A DNA stretch of 34,928 nucleotides, taken from contig JAFONM010000042.1 of the NCBI GenBank assembly GCA_017418445.1, positions 1-34,928 on the forward strand, read 5' to 3'. Positions 24,800 through 33,879 of the stretch are shown here, piece after piece. Numbering within the stretch: position 1 is the stretch's first letter; every line of letters begins with the position of its first letter. Position numbers and translations under genes: made by a program. The notes beneath the pieces are model-generated. The model saw only the letters and a list, made by a program, of their open reading frames with translations, was not told the origin of the DNA and made no database searches. The stretch is from Kiritimatiellia bacterium (lineage in GTDB: Bacteria; Verrucomicrobiota; Kiritimatiellia; RFP12; UBA1067).

Positions 24800-24840
24800 A
24801 TATGCGCCGTGTCGCTCCGCTGTGCGGCGGGACGGAAATT

Positions 24841-24849
24841 TGATAGAAT
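24841..24849 (+). promoter_or_regulatory. Extended -10 element giving a leaderless transcript for the DUF4011 helicase
   Basis: TGATAGAAT, with the expected +1 at 24856, exactly the A of an ATG. An earlier in-frame ATG at 24850 would lie upstream of the transcription start and cannot be used. No Shine-Dalgarno sequence and no evident -35. The spacing of six bases between hexamer and ATG is the same as at 21125-21130. Confidence 0.75.
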
Positions 24850-24855
24850 ATGTCC

Positions 24856-27800
24856 ATGGAAAAGTCTCAAGACGGAAACACGCGCAGCCTCGACGCAGCG
24901 GCGACTGCGCGGGTCGCGCGCTGGACGCAGAAGCTCCTCGACCTTTCGGCGCGCAACAGGCTCCTCAACATCCCCGCGAAATCGAGCGCCATTCTGCACC
25001 TCGCGCCGATCGACGTCGCGAAGCTCGAGGACAGCCTTGCGGCGCGCGAATCGACCCCCGTCCCGAAGGTCGCGGAAGACCTCGACGAGAAGACCGTCCA
25101 GAAGCGACTCCTTTCGCTCATGCGCGATTCGCGGCGCGCGATGGAGGAGACGGGCTCCAACACGCTCTTCCTGACTCTCGGCGAACTCGAGTGGATGGAG
25201 GAGGCGTCCTCGTCCAGGGGCAAGGTGCGCCGCGCCCCGATCCTGCTCGCTCCGGTCCGTCTCGAGCGCGCGTCCATCGCCGAAGGCGTGAGGATGCGGC
25301 TTCTCGACGAGGAGACGATTCTCAACGCGACGCTCGTCGAATTCCTCAAGGCGCAGTTCTCCATCACGGTCGAGGGACTCGATCCGCTGCCGACGGACGA
25401 TGCCGGCGTCGACGTTCCGCGCGTGATCGAGACGTTCCGCAGGGCGGTCCAGGCAAAGCCCGGCTGGTCCGTCACCGAGGACGCGACGATCGGACTCTAC
25501 TCCTTCGGCAAGTTCGTCATGTGGAAGGACCTCACGGCGCGCGAATACGAGCTGAGGCGCAATCCGCTGGTGAACCACATCGCATCTGGCGGCGGACGCT
25601 TCGACGACGGAGTGAAGGTTTTCCCCGCCGAGGACATCGCGACGAACATCACGCCAGGCGAACTGTACTGCCCCGTCGCCTACGACTCGTCGCAGCTGAC
25701 GGCCGTCCTCTGGTCCGGACTCGGCAAGACGTTCGTGCTCCACGGACCGCCCGGCACCGGAAAGTCCCAGACGATCACGAACATCATATCCCACAACCTG
25801 GCCCGCGGCCGGCGCGTCCTCTTCGTCTCCGAGAAGAAGGCGGCGCTCGACGTCGTCAAGAACCGCCTGGACAGGGTGGGCCTGACCCCGTTCTGCCTCG
25901 AGCTCCATTCGACAAAGGCCGAGAAGGCCGAGGTCTACGGACAGATCAGGGAGGCGCTCCAGGTGAAGGCTTCGGAGATGCCCCGCGCCTGGAAGACGCA
26001 GATCGCGGAATTCGATTCGATCGAATACGCGCTCGAGGGATACGTCGGCGAACTGCACAGGAGATATCCGAACGGCATGACGCCCTACGACGCACTCGCC
26101 CGCGCGATCTCGCGGCAGGGGAGCGGCACCGTCCCGTCGGGTCTGATCGACGTCGACCTCCTGGCGCAGTCGGAGTCCGCGCGCATCGCAATGCGCGACG
26201 CGCTGTTCGAGCTCTCCACGGAACTCGCCGGCGTTTCCGCAGGAGCGCTTTCGGCGACGCCGGAACTCAAGGCGGCGGACTGGACTCCGATTCTCGCGCG
26301 CGATCTCGCGCTCGCGCTGGATGCGTTCGCGAAGGCTGCCGAGAAGACCTCCGCTCCGGACGACGTCTTCGGACAGGCGAAGGCCCTGGCGGCGGAGCTT
26401 GCGGAATGCGAAAAGGCGTTTTTCGCGGTCCGCTTCTTCAGGCGCCGCGGAATCGAGAAGAGGATTGCAGAGCTCGACGCGAAGACGGGCGCCGATCTGA
26501 GAAATGCGAAGGCGAGGCTCGCCGAATTCGTCGTGCCGGAATTCTTCGAGGGCGGACTCTCCGACATCGCCGGGCGCTGCCGCGCGTTCGGTCCTGTCGC
26601 CGGCGAACTTCGCGCCGTCATGCGCGCGCGAAAGAGCCTCGCGGCGGCGCGCGCTGCCGGAGCGGAAAAGATGGCGGAGTGGCTCGTCGCGAATCCGGAT
26701 CGCGGAGACGTCGGCGAATTCTTCGACGACGTCTATGCGGCGCGGATGCTCGAGCAGGTCCTCGCGTCGACCCCCGTCCTTTCCGGATTCGCCGGACTCT
26801 CCCAGGAGAAGCGCATCGAGAGGTTCCGCGAGCTCGACGCGAGCGGAAAGGAGCTCGCGAAGAAGGCCGTCTTCTCGAAGCTCGCGGCAAGGATAACGAC
26901 GCTGATGGGCGGGGCCGGCCCCGCGGCGAAGGAGCTCGCCGTCCTCAAGCGCGAATGCGAGAAGAAGCGTCGGCAGAAGCCCGTGAGGACGCTGCTCTCG
27001 GAATGCCGCGAGCTGCTCCCGACGCTCAAGCCGTGCTTCCTGATGAGTCCGCTTTCCGTCGCCCAGTACCTTCCCGTCGACGCCGCGAAGTTCGACCTCG
27101 TCGTCTTCGACGAGGCGTCGCAGATTCCGGTATGGGACGCAATCGGCGTGATCGCGCGCGGCAGGCAGCTCGTCATTGTGGGCGATCCGAAGCAGATGCC
27201 GCCGACTTCGTTCTTCCAGAAGGGGGACGTCGAGAGCGAGGAGGTGATGGACGACGACGACCTGACGTTCGAGGACCAGGAGTCGATCCTGGACGAATGC
27301 CTCGTCGCCGGCGTCGCGCCCGCATACCTGAGCTGGCACTACAGGAGCCGCCACGAATCGCTCATCGCGTTCTCCAACGAGCACTACTACGGGGGGAAGC
27401 TCTCGACCTTCCCGTCCGCGAGCGACTCGCCGCGCCTGGGCGTCAGGTTCGTGCACGTCAAGGACGGACGCTTCGACAAGCCCAGGAAGGGGCCGAAGGT
27501 CAACGAGGTCGAGGCGAAGGCTCTCGTCGACTACATCGCGACGGAGGTCAGGAAGCCGGACTGGAAGAAGCGCTCCATCGGCGTTGTCGCGTTCTCCATC
27601 ACGCAGCGCAAGCTTATCGCGGACCTTCTCGAGGAGCGCCGTGCGGAGGATCCGGAGCTCGAGAGGCTCATCCCCGACGACGGGACGGACGAGGGATGCT
27701 TCGTAAAGAACCTCGAGAACGTGCAGGGCGACGAGAGGGACGTCATCCTCTTCTCGGTCGGCTATGCGCCGGATTCCGCCGGACGCTTCGCGATGAACTT

Positions 27801-28341
27801 CGGTCCGCTGAACCTTGCGGGCGGAGAACGCCGCCTCAACGTCGCCGTCACGCGCGCGAAGGAGCAGATCGTCGTCTTCTCGTCAATCCGCGCGGCGGAC
27901 ATCGACGCCGGCGAGGGCGGACGCGCGAAGTCCGTCGGCGCCGGACACCTCAAGGCCTTCCTCGAGTACGCCGAAAAGGCCGACAGGCAGGGGTGGACCG
28001 CCGCCGCGGGAGGGTCCGCGGGAGGCGACGGACAGTCCGAATTCGCGGACACGGTCGCGAAGTTCATCGAGTCGAAGGGATGGACCGTCGACCGCAACGT
28101 AGGCCGCTCCGGACTCAGGATCGACATCGCGGTGCGCGATCCGGACGACCCGACGCGTTACATCCTCGGCATCGAGTGCGACGGCTCGGCCTACGCGCGG
28201 CAGAAGACCGCGCAGGACCGCGACGTCAACCGCATAGGCGTCCTCAGGGGACTTGGCTGGAACATGGTTCGCGTATGGAGCGTCGACTGGGCGCTCGATC
28301 GCGCCAAGGCGGAGGCGGGCCTGCTCGCCAGACTGAAATGA
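24856..28341 (+). CDS. DUF4011-type SF1 helicase fused to a Vsr/MTES_1575-like nuclease
   Basis: 1161 residues from the leaderless ATG at 24856. The N-terminal region (about 12-230) has the DUF4011 hallmark WTQKLLDLSARNRLLN. The helicase has Walker A GPPGTGKS (297-304), motif II DEAS (752-755), motif III GDPKQMPPTSFF, and late motifs NVQGDERDVILFS and LNVAVTRAKEQIVVFSS. A long helical region of about 370 residues separates Walker A from motif II. The C-terminal nuclease (about 1060-1160) has Asp1090 (RIDIAVRD) and Glu1107-x-Asp1109 (GIECDG), then ARQKTAQDRDVNR and GLGWNMVRVWSVDW, as in the MTES_1575 (Vsr-like PD-(D/E)xK) family. The order DUF4011-helicase-Vsr matches a single-gene antiviral system named hhe (from memory). 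A housekeeping role is not excluded. The next gene overlaps by ATGA. Confidence 0.85.
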   Translation: MEKSQDGNTRSLDAAATARVARWTQKLLDLSARNRLLNIPAKSSAILHLAPIDVAKLEDSLAARESTPVPKVAEDLDEKTVQKRLLSLMRDSRRAMEETGSNTLFLTLGELEWMEEASSSRGKVRRAPILLAPVRLERASIAEGVRMRLLDEETILNATLVEFLKAQFSITVEGLDPLPTDDAGVDVPRVIETFRRAVQAKPGWSVTEDATIGLYSFGKFVMWKDLTAREYELRRNPLVNHIASGGGRFDDGVKVFPAEDIATNITPGELYCPVAYDSSQLTAVLWSGLGKTFVLHGPPGTGKSQTITNIISHNLARGRRVLFVSEKKAALDVVKNRLDRVGLTPFCLELHSTKAEKAEVYGQIREALQVKASEMPRAWKTQIAEFDSIEYALEGYVGELHRRYPNGMTPYDALARAISRQGSGTVPSGLIDVDLLAQSESARIAMRDALFELSTELAGVSAGALSATPELKAADWTPILARDLALALDAFAKAAEKTSAPDDVFGQAKALAAELAECEKAFFAVRFFRRRGIEKRIAELDAKTGADLRNAKARLAEFVVPEFFEGGLSDIAGRCRAFGPVAGELRAVMRARKSLAAARAAGAEKMAEWLVANPDRGDVGEFFDDVYAARMLEQVLASTPVLSGFAGLSQEKRIERFRELDASGKELAKKAVFSKLAARITTLMGGAGPAAKELAVLKRECEKKRRQKPVRTLLSECRELLPTLKPCFLMSPLSVAQYLPVDAAKFDLVVFDEASQIPVWDAIGVIARGRQLVIVGDPKQMPPTSFFQKGDVESEEVMDDDDLTFEDQESILDECLVAGVAPAYLSWHYRSRHESLIAFSNEHYYGGKLSTFPSASDSPRLGVRFVHVKDGRFDKPRKGPKVNEVEAKALVDYIATEVRKPDWKKRSIGVVAFSITQRKLIADLLEERRAEDPELERLIPDDGTDEGCFVKNLENVQGDERDVILFSVGYAPDSAGRFAMNFGPLNLAGGERRLNVAVTRAKEQIVVFSSIRAADIDAGEGGRAKSVGAGHLKAFLEYAEKADRQGWTAAAGGSAGGDGQSEFADTVAKFIESKGWTVDRNVGRSGLRIDIAVRDPDDPTRYILGIECDGSAYARQKTAQDRDVNRIGVLRGLGWNMVRVWSVDWALDRAKAEAGLLARLK

Positions 28342-31205
28342 AGACAGGCGAAAACAAGCACGGATTCAGGATCGAAAGCGTCGCGGAGCTTCCGGACGTG
28401 GGCGGCCGCCTGTGGCGGATGACGTACCTGAAGAACGGGGCCGACCTCCTGTGGCTCGAGCGCAAGGACGACGTGAAGACCTTTTCAATCGTCTTCAAGA
28501 CCCTGCCCGACGACGAAACCGGCGTCGCGCACATCTTGGAGCATTCGGTCCTGGCCGGCTCGCGCAGGTATCCCGTCAGGAGTCCCTTCGAGGAGATCCG
28601 CAAGAGCTCCCCCTGCGTCTACATAAACGCGTCGACCGGGCGGGACATGACGGACTACTATTTCTCGACGCGCAACTCCGCCGACTTCCTGAACCTGGCG
28701 GACGTCTACCTCGATGCGGTCCTGCATCCGCTGTCGGTCTCCGGTCCGAGGGGATTCCAGCAGGAAGGCTGGCACTACGAGATCGACCCGGAGACGGGTG
28801 CGCTCTCGTACAACGGCGTCGTCTACAACGAGATGCGCGGCGTCTATGCGGAGCCGGGCTCCATAGCGTTCCGCGAGGTCATGAACGGACTCTATCCGGA
28901 CACCGTCTACGGACGCGACTCCGGCGGGACGCCGGGGAAGATTCCGAGCCTTACGTGGGAGCGCTACAAGGACTTCCATGCCAGGTTCTACCATCCGTCC
29001 AACGCCCACTTTTTCCTCGACGGATCCGTCGACATCGACGCGACGCTCGCGAAGATCGATTCGTTCCTGCGCGACTACGACCGCCGTTCGGACTTCACGG
29101 ACATTCCGCTCCAGCCTCCGTGCCGCGCGGAAAGGACCGTCGAGTATCCGTCGGCGACGACGGAGGGGAAGACGCTCCTCTGCCTGGGCTGGTCGGCCGG
29201 CACGAGCGACGATCCGTCCCTCTATCCGGCGCTCTGCGTTCTCTCGGAGTATTTCTGCGGCTCGAACGAGTCCCCGCTCAAGCGCGTCCTCCTGGAGCGC
29301 GGCCTGTGCGAAGACGCGAGCCTGTTCTGCTGCGACTATCGCCAGAATGCGCTGATCATGTTCCTGCGCAACGTCGCGGACGGCAGGGCCGGCGAATGCG
29401 AAGAGGCGGTGCGCAGGACTCTCGAATCCGAAACCGCGAAGGGCCTCGATGCGAAGCGCATCCTCGCGATCATAGACAGCTCCGAATTCAGCGAGCGCGA
29501 GATGGCGGGATCGTATCCGAGGGGGCTTTCGTACCTCGACTGGGCTATGCGCTTCTGGTGGTGCGGCATGGATCCTGCGGAGGCGTTCAGGATCACGGAG
29601 AAGTTCGCGCGCCTGCGGGCCGACGCGAAGAGCGGCCGGCTCGAGAGGATCGTCAGGGACTGCATCTTGAAGAACTCGCACTCCGCGAAGATCGTGCTCG
29701 CCCCGTCGACCACGCTCGCGGGACGTCTCGAGAAGGAGGCGAAGGAGGAGATGGACCGTCTCGCGAAGACGCTCTCCGCGGCAAGCCTGGCGCACATCAG
29801 GGCCGACGCCGCCGCGCTCAAGGCGTACCAGAAGGAGAAGGATTCTCCCGAGGACCTCGCGAAGATTCCCCATGTCGCCGTCGCGGACCTCGATCCGGTC
29901 GGTCCGCGCATCGGCGGCAGGACAGGCGAACGTGACGGCGACACGTACATCGTCGCGAAGGCGCCGGTGGACGAAATCGCGTATCTCACGCTGTGCTTCC
30001 CGGCGGACTTCCTGGACGGGACGCGGCTTCTCGAGGTGCCTATGCTCTCGCGTCTCTTCTGCAAGCTCGCGACCGCGAAGCGCGGGGCGCTCGAGCTTCA
30101 GACGGAAATCGACACGGCGTTCGGGCGCTTCGGCGTCTGGCCGTCCGCCGACGAACGCGGCAACTTCATCCGCGTCGACACGGCCTTCCTGAAGAAGAAG
30201 TTCGAGAAGGCGCTTCCGCTCCTCCGCGAGGTGGTCATGGAGACGAGGTTCGACGACGTGGCGGCGATAGCGAAGGTCCTCCGCCAGTCGACGGAGTCCG
30301 CGGAACGCGCCGTGTCCTCGAACGGACAGTCCGCGGCGATCTGTTCTTCCGCCGCGGGGTTTGCGAGAAAATGCGCGTCGCGCGACGTCATGTCCGGACT
30401 CTCCCAGCTCCGCTGGCTTCAGGGTGCGTGCGCGGACGAACGGTTTGCCGGGGAGCTCGCGTCGCTCAGGCGCGACATCTTCACGCGCGGCGGACTCGTC
30501 GTCGCGCACACGGACAACCTGACTGAGCGCGAAGTCGCGTCGGTCGTGGAATGCTTCCCGAAGTCCGCGACGGAGAAGTCCGGGACGAAGGGCGACGTCT
30601 CCACGGCCTTCGCGGGGTGGAAGCTGCGCCCCCGGGGTCTGCAGGTTGCCGCCGACACGGGATATTCCGGATGGGCCGCGCACGTACCGGGAGCCTGCTG
30701 CGGTTCGATGCGGGTCGCACTGAGGATGCTCTCGCTCGGATTCCTCCATCACGAGGTCCGCGAACTTGGCGGAGCCTACGGCGTCGGCGCATGCGTCCGC
30801 CGCGGCGACGTCCTGGAGGGTTATTCCTACCGCGATCCTTCGCCGCTGAAGTCCCTTTGCAGATTCCCCGAGATGGCCAGGGCGATCCGCGACTTCGCGA
30901 AAGGCGGCGAATCCGTCGACCGCTACGTGGTCTCCACGATGTCCCAGATCGACCCCTACAGATCTCCGGCCGACGAGGCGCAGCGTCCGCTCGGGACGTA
31001 TCTGGCGGGGGAGACCCAGGAAGACGTCGACCGCATGCGCCGCGAGGTCCTCACGACGACGAAGAAGGATCTCCTTGCCGCGGCGGAAATGCTGGATGCC
31101 GCGGAGAAGACTGCGCAAAGCTGCGCCGTCGGGGACGCCAGGCGCCTTGCGGACCTGCCGCCGGATCTGATCGAACCGGTCGTCGGCGGAGCGCAGCGGA
31201 GCTAG
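28338..31205 (+). CDS. M16C (presequence protease / PreP-like) zinc metallopeptidase
   Basis: Degrades peptides inside a closed two-half chamber. 955 residues, the usual size for PreP. The inverted zinc motif HILEH is at 65-69 (His65, Glu68, His69) followed by SVLAGSRRYPVRSPFEE, and the distal zinc Glu165 is in YNEMRG. The C-terminal substrate-binding signature LGGAYGVGACVRRG...SYRDPS is intact, so both halves look functional. No signal peptide, so it is probably cytoplasmic. The ATG overlaps the helicase stop (ATGA) with no good Shine-Dalgarno sequence, so translation should be coupled to the helicase. A functional link to that gene is not known. Where family members have N-A-M-T-Y-P-D-K, this reads NASTGRDMTDYY, a local change near the active site. 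Confidence 0.93.
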   Translation: MKTGENKHGFRIESVAELPDVGGRLWRMTYLKNGADLLWLERKDDVKTFSIVFKTLPDDETGVAHILEHSVLAGSRRYPVRSPFEEIRKSSPCVYINASTGRDMTDYYFSTRNSADFLNLADVYLDAVLHPLSVSGPRGFQQEGWHYEIDPETGALSYNGVVYNEMRGVYAEPGSIAFREVMNGLYPDTVYGRDSGGTPGKIPSLTWERYKDFHARFYHPSNAHFFLDGSVDIDATLAKIDSFLRDYDRRSDFTDIPLQPPCRAERTVEYPSATTEGKTLLCLGWSAGTSDDPSLYPALCVLSEYFCGSNESPLKRVLLERGLCEDASLFCCDYRQNALIMFLRNVADGRAGECEEAVRRTLESETAKGLDAKRILAIIDSSEFSEREMAGSYPRGLSYLDWAMRFWWCGMDPAEAFRITEKFARLRADAKSGRLERIVRDCILKNSHSAKIVLAPSTTLAGRLEKEAKEEMDRLAKTLSAASLAHIRADAAALKAYQKEKDSPEDLAKIPHVAVADLDPVGPRIGGRTGERDGDTYIVAKAPVDEIAYLTLCFPADFLDGTRLLEVPMLSRLFCKLATAKRGALELQTEIDTAFGRFGVWPSADERGNFIRVDTAFLKKKFEKALPLLREVVMETRFDDVAAIAKVLRQSTESAERAVSSNGQSAAICSSAAGFARKCASRDVMSGLSQLRWLQGACADERFAGELASLRRDIFTRGGLVVAHTDNLTEREVASVVECFPKSATEKSGTKGDVSTAFAGWKLRPRGLQVAADTGYSGWAAHVPGACCGSMRVALRMLSLGFLHHEVRELGGAYGVGACVRRGDVLEGYSYRDPSPLKSLCRFPEMARAIRDFAKGGESVDRYVVSTMSQIDPYRSPADEAQRPLGTYLAGETQEDVDRMRREVLTTTKKDLLAAAEMLDAAEKTAQSCAVGDARRLADLPPDLIEPVVGGAQRS

Positions 31206-31270
31206 ACCGTTCCGCGGACTGGTTCCGGTGTCCGAAATCGCTGATTTTTCCCCACCTCGGACGCTAATTT

Positions 31271-31279
31271 TGGTATAAT
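31271..31279 (+). promoter_or_regulatory. Extended -10 element just before gyrA
   Basis: TGGTATAAT; the expected +1 is 31286, two bases before the ATG at 31288, so the leader is 0 to 2 bases. No Shine-Dalgarno sequence and no clear -35. The 82-base gap before gyrA (31206-31287) otherwise holds only a weak 6-base inverted repeat (31230-31235 with 31257-31262). Confidence 0.78.
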
Positions 31280-31287
31280 ATACGCAT

Positions 31288-33879
31288 ATGAGCGAAGAGG
31301 TGGAAAACAGCGTGGAGAAGCCCGTCGAAGCGGCGGCTTCCGCCGCGGTTCTTGAAGACATAAACATCGAGGACTCGATGTCCCGCGACTACATCGACTA
31401 CTCGATGAGCGTCATCGTGGGGCGCGCCCTCCCGGACGTCCGCGACGGCCTGAAGCCCGTCCATCGTCGCTGCCTCTTCGCGATGCACGAGCTGCACAAC
31501 GAGTGGAACACGAAGCACGTGAAGTCCGCCCGCGTCGTCGGCGAAGTGATCGGCAAGTACCATCCGCACGGCGACACTTCGGTCTACGACACGATCGTCC
31601 GCATGGCGCAGCCGTTCTCGCTGCGCGTTCCGCTCGTCGACGGCCACGGCAACTTCGGCTCCATCGACGGCGACAGTCCCGCCGCGATGCGTTACACGGA
31701 GGTCCGCATGCAGCGCGTCTCCGAGGAGCTGCTCGGGGACCTCGAGAAGGACACCGTGGACATGGCGCCGAACTACGACGAGACGCTCGAGGAGCCGACC
31801 GTCCTTCCGGCGAAGCTGCCGAACCTCCTCCTCAACGGATCCTCCGGCATCGCCGTCGGAATGGCGACGAACATTCCTCCGCACAACCTCGGCGAACTCT
31901 GCGACGGAATCGACTGGTACGTCTCCCACCGCGACACCTGCACGATCGACGAGCTCATGCAGTTCGTGAAGGGGCCGGACTTCCCGACCGGCGCGAAGAT
32001 CTGCGGGCACAACGGCATCAACGCGATGTACCGCCTCGGGCGCGGACAGATGACCGTCCGCGGCACGGCGGACGTCGTCCGCGACGAGAAGAGCGGGCGC
32101 GAGACGATCGTCATCACCTCGATCCCGTACGGCGTCAACAAGGCGGAGATGATCCGTCACATGGCAGACCTCGTGAAGGACAGGGTCATCGAGGGCATAT
32201 CCGACATCCGCGACATCTCCGGCGGGCACACGAAGGACTCGAAGGGCGGCGCGAGGAAGAACGCGAAGGAGGACGAGATCTGCATCGTCGTGGACCTCAA
32301 GCGCGACGCCGTCGGCGAGATCGTCCTCAACCACCTCTACAAGCACACGGCGCTGCAGTCGACGTTCGGTGCGATACTGCTCGCGATCGTCGGCGGGCGT
32401 CCGAAGATCCTCACGCTCAAGGACTACTGCAGGTGCTACACGGACCACCGCTTCGAGGTGATCACGCGCCGCACGCGCTTCGACCTGAGAAAGGCGGAGG
32501 CGAGGAAGCACATCGTCGACGGACTCCTCCTCGCGATCGACCACCTCGACGAGGTCGTCTCGATCATCCGCTCCTCCAAGACGCGCGACGAGGCGAAGCT
32601 TCGCCTCCAGGAGAGGTTCGGCTTCTCCGACCCGCAGGTGAACGCGATCCTCGAGATGCGCCTCTACCAGCTCGTCGGGCTCGAGCGCGACAAGCTGCAG
32701 GACGAGCTCGCGAAACTCCTCGCGACGATCGCGGAGCTGCAGGCGATCCTCGCCGACCCCGAGAAGGTCTACGCGATCATCCGCGAGGATCTCGCCGACA
32801 TCAAGGCGCGCTACTGCGCCAGGGAGGATTCGAAGCGCCGCACGGAGATCTGCGACGACGAGAACGAGGTGTCGATGAAGGACCTCGTCCCGGACGCGCC
32901 GTGCGTCATCACTCTTTCGAACCGCGGCTACGTGAAGCGCGTGCCGCTCACCGAATACCGCGAGCAGAACCGCGGCGGACACGGCGTCCGCGGCGCGCAG
33001 GTGAAGGAGGAGGACTTCATCCGCCTCGTCTTCGTCGCGCAGACGCACGACAGCCTCATGTTCTTCACGAACACGGGTCGCCTGTTCGTCAAGGACGCCT
33101 ACCAGATTCCGGAGGCCCCGAGGACCAGCTTCGGCCGTCCTCTCATAAACCTCCTCGACCTGCAGGAGGGCGAGCAGGTGCTCAGCCTCCTCCCGATCCG
33201 CAGCTTCGACGGAGACGTGGACGTCTTCTTCGCGACGCGCAACGGCACCGTCAAGAAGACGCTCCTCGGCGACTTCAAGAACGTGAACCGCTCGGGAATC
33301 CGCGCCCTCAACATCGAGGACGGCGACGAGCTCGTGGAGGTCCGCCTCGTGAATCCGAACGACGACGTCCTCATGCTGACGAGGAACGGAAGGGCGATGC
33401 GCTTCGCGGCTACGGACGTCCGCAGGATGGGACGCACGGCGACGGGCGTAAGGGGAATTCGCCTGCGCGAAGGGGACCGCGTCGTGAGCTTCGACGTCGT
33501 GGACGACGAGAAGACGCTCTTCATCGCGACCGCGAACGGATACGGCAAGCGCTGCGAGTTCAGGGACTTCACGCGCCACAACCGCGGCGGGCAGGGGATG
33601 ATCGGCATCAAGGGCGAAGACAGGAACGGCGAGGTCGTGGCGGCGCACGCGGTCGCGGACGACGAGAACGTCATCTCGATCACGAGCGACCAGCAGATGG
33701 TCAGGACGGCCGTTTCGCAGTTCCGCGTCCAGGGCCGCGCGGCACAGGGCGTCAAGCTCGTCCGCCTCTCGGAGGGTGCGACGCTCGTTTCCGTCTCGGT
33801 CTGCGAAGGCGAGGAGGAGGACGCGCAGGATTCAGCACCGGTCGAAGGGCGGGACGAAGTCCCCGGTGTGGCGGAGTAG
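31288..33879 (+). CDS. gyrA: DNA gyrase subunit A
   Basis: Breakage-reunion subunit of gyrase. 863 residues. Opens with SMSRDYIDYSMSVIVGRALP and DGLKPVHRR. The active-site Tyr136 is in AAMRYTEVRM. The C-terminal beta-propeller carries the GyrA box as QNRGGHGVRG (about 562-571), which marks gyrase rather than topoisomerase IV. In the quinolone-resistance region HPHGDTSVYD (92-101), Thr97 and Ser98 stand where E. coli has Ser83 and Ala84; Asp101 corresponds to Asp87. An insert near residue 310 (SGGHTKDSKGGARKNAKEDE) is charged and probably a loop. The gene runs convergently into the minus-strand gene, with 48 bases of overlap. gyrB is not in the window. Confidence 0.96.
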   Translation: MSEEVENSVEKPVEAAASAAVLEDINIEDSMSRDYIDYSMSVIVGRALPDVRDGLKPVHRRCLFAMHELHNEWNTKHVKSARVVGEVIGKYHPHGDTSVYDTIVRMAQPFSLRVPLVDGHGNFGSIDGDSPAAMRYTEVRMQRVSEELLGDLEKDTVDMAPNYDETLEEPTVLPAKLPNLLLNGSSGIAVGMATNIPPHNLGELCDGIDWYVSHRDTCTIDELMQFVKGPDFPTGAKICGHNGINAMYRLGRGQMTVRGTADVVRDEKSGRETIVITSIPYGVNKAEMIRHMADLVKDRVIEGISDIRDISGGHTKDSKGGARKNAKEDEICIVVDLKRDAVGEIVLNHLYKHTALQSTFGAILLAIVGGRPKILTLKDYCRCYTDHRFEVITRRTRFDLRKAEARKHIVDGLLLAIDHLDEVVSIIRSSKTRDEAKLRLQERFGFSDPQVNAILEMRLYQLVGLERDKLQDELAKLLATIAELQAILADPEKVYAIIREDLADIKARYCAREDSKRRTEICDDENEVSMKDLVPDAPCVITLSNRGYVKRVPLTEYREQNRGGHGVRGAQVKEEDFIRLVFVAQTHDSLMFFTNTGRLFVKDAYQIPEAPRTSFGRPLINLLDLQEGEQVLSLLPIRSFDGDVDVFFATRNGTVKKTLLGDFKNVNRSGIRALNIEDGDELVEVRLVNPNDDVLMLTRNGRAMRFAATDVRRMGRTATGVRGIRLREGDRVVSFDVVDDEKTLFIATANGYGKRCEFRDFTRHNRGGQGMIGIKGEDRNGEVVAAHAVADDENVISITSDQQMVRTAVSQFRVQGRAAQGVKLVRLSEGATLVSVSVCEGEEEDAQDSAPVEGRDEVPGVAE

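Noticed and set aside
24800-24840. Short hairpin (ccgc-tgt-gcgg) as terminator before the DUF4011 helicase
   Set aside because: Four-base stem and no T run after it.
24774-28337. Open + strand frame continuing upstream of the M16C peptidase for more than 1100 codons
   Set aside because: This part is an Arg-rich shadow of the helicase; peptidase homology begins at the ATG at 28338.
31206-31270. Possible terminator (inverted repeat 31230-31235 / 31257-31262 with a T run inside the loop)
   Set aside because: The stem is only six pairs with a 21-base loop, and the T run lies in the loop rather than after the stem.
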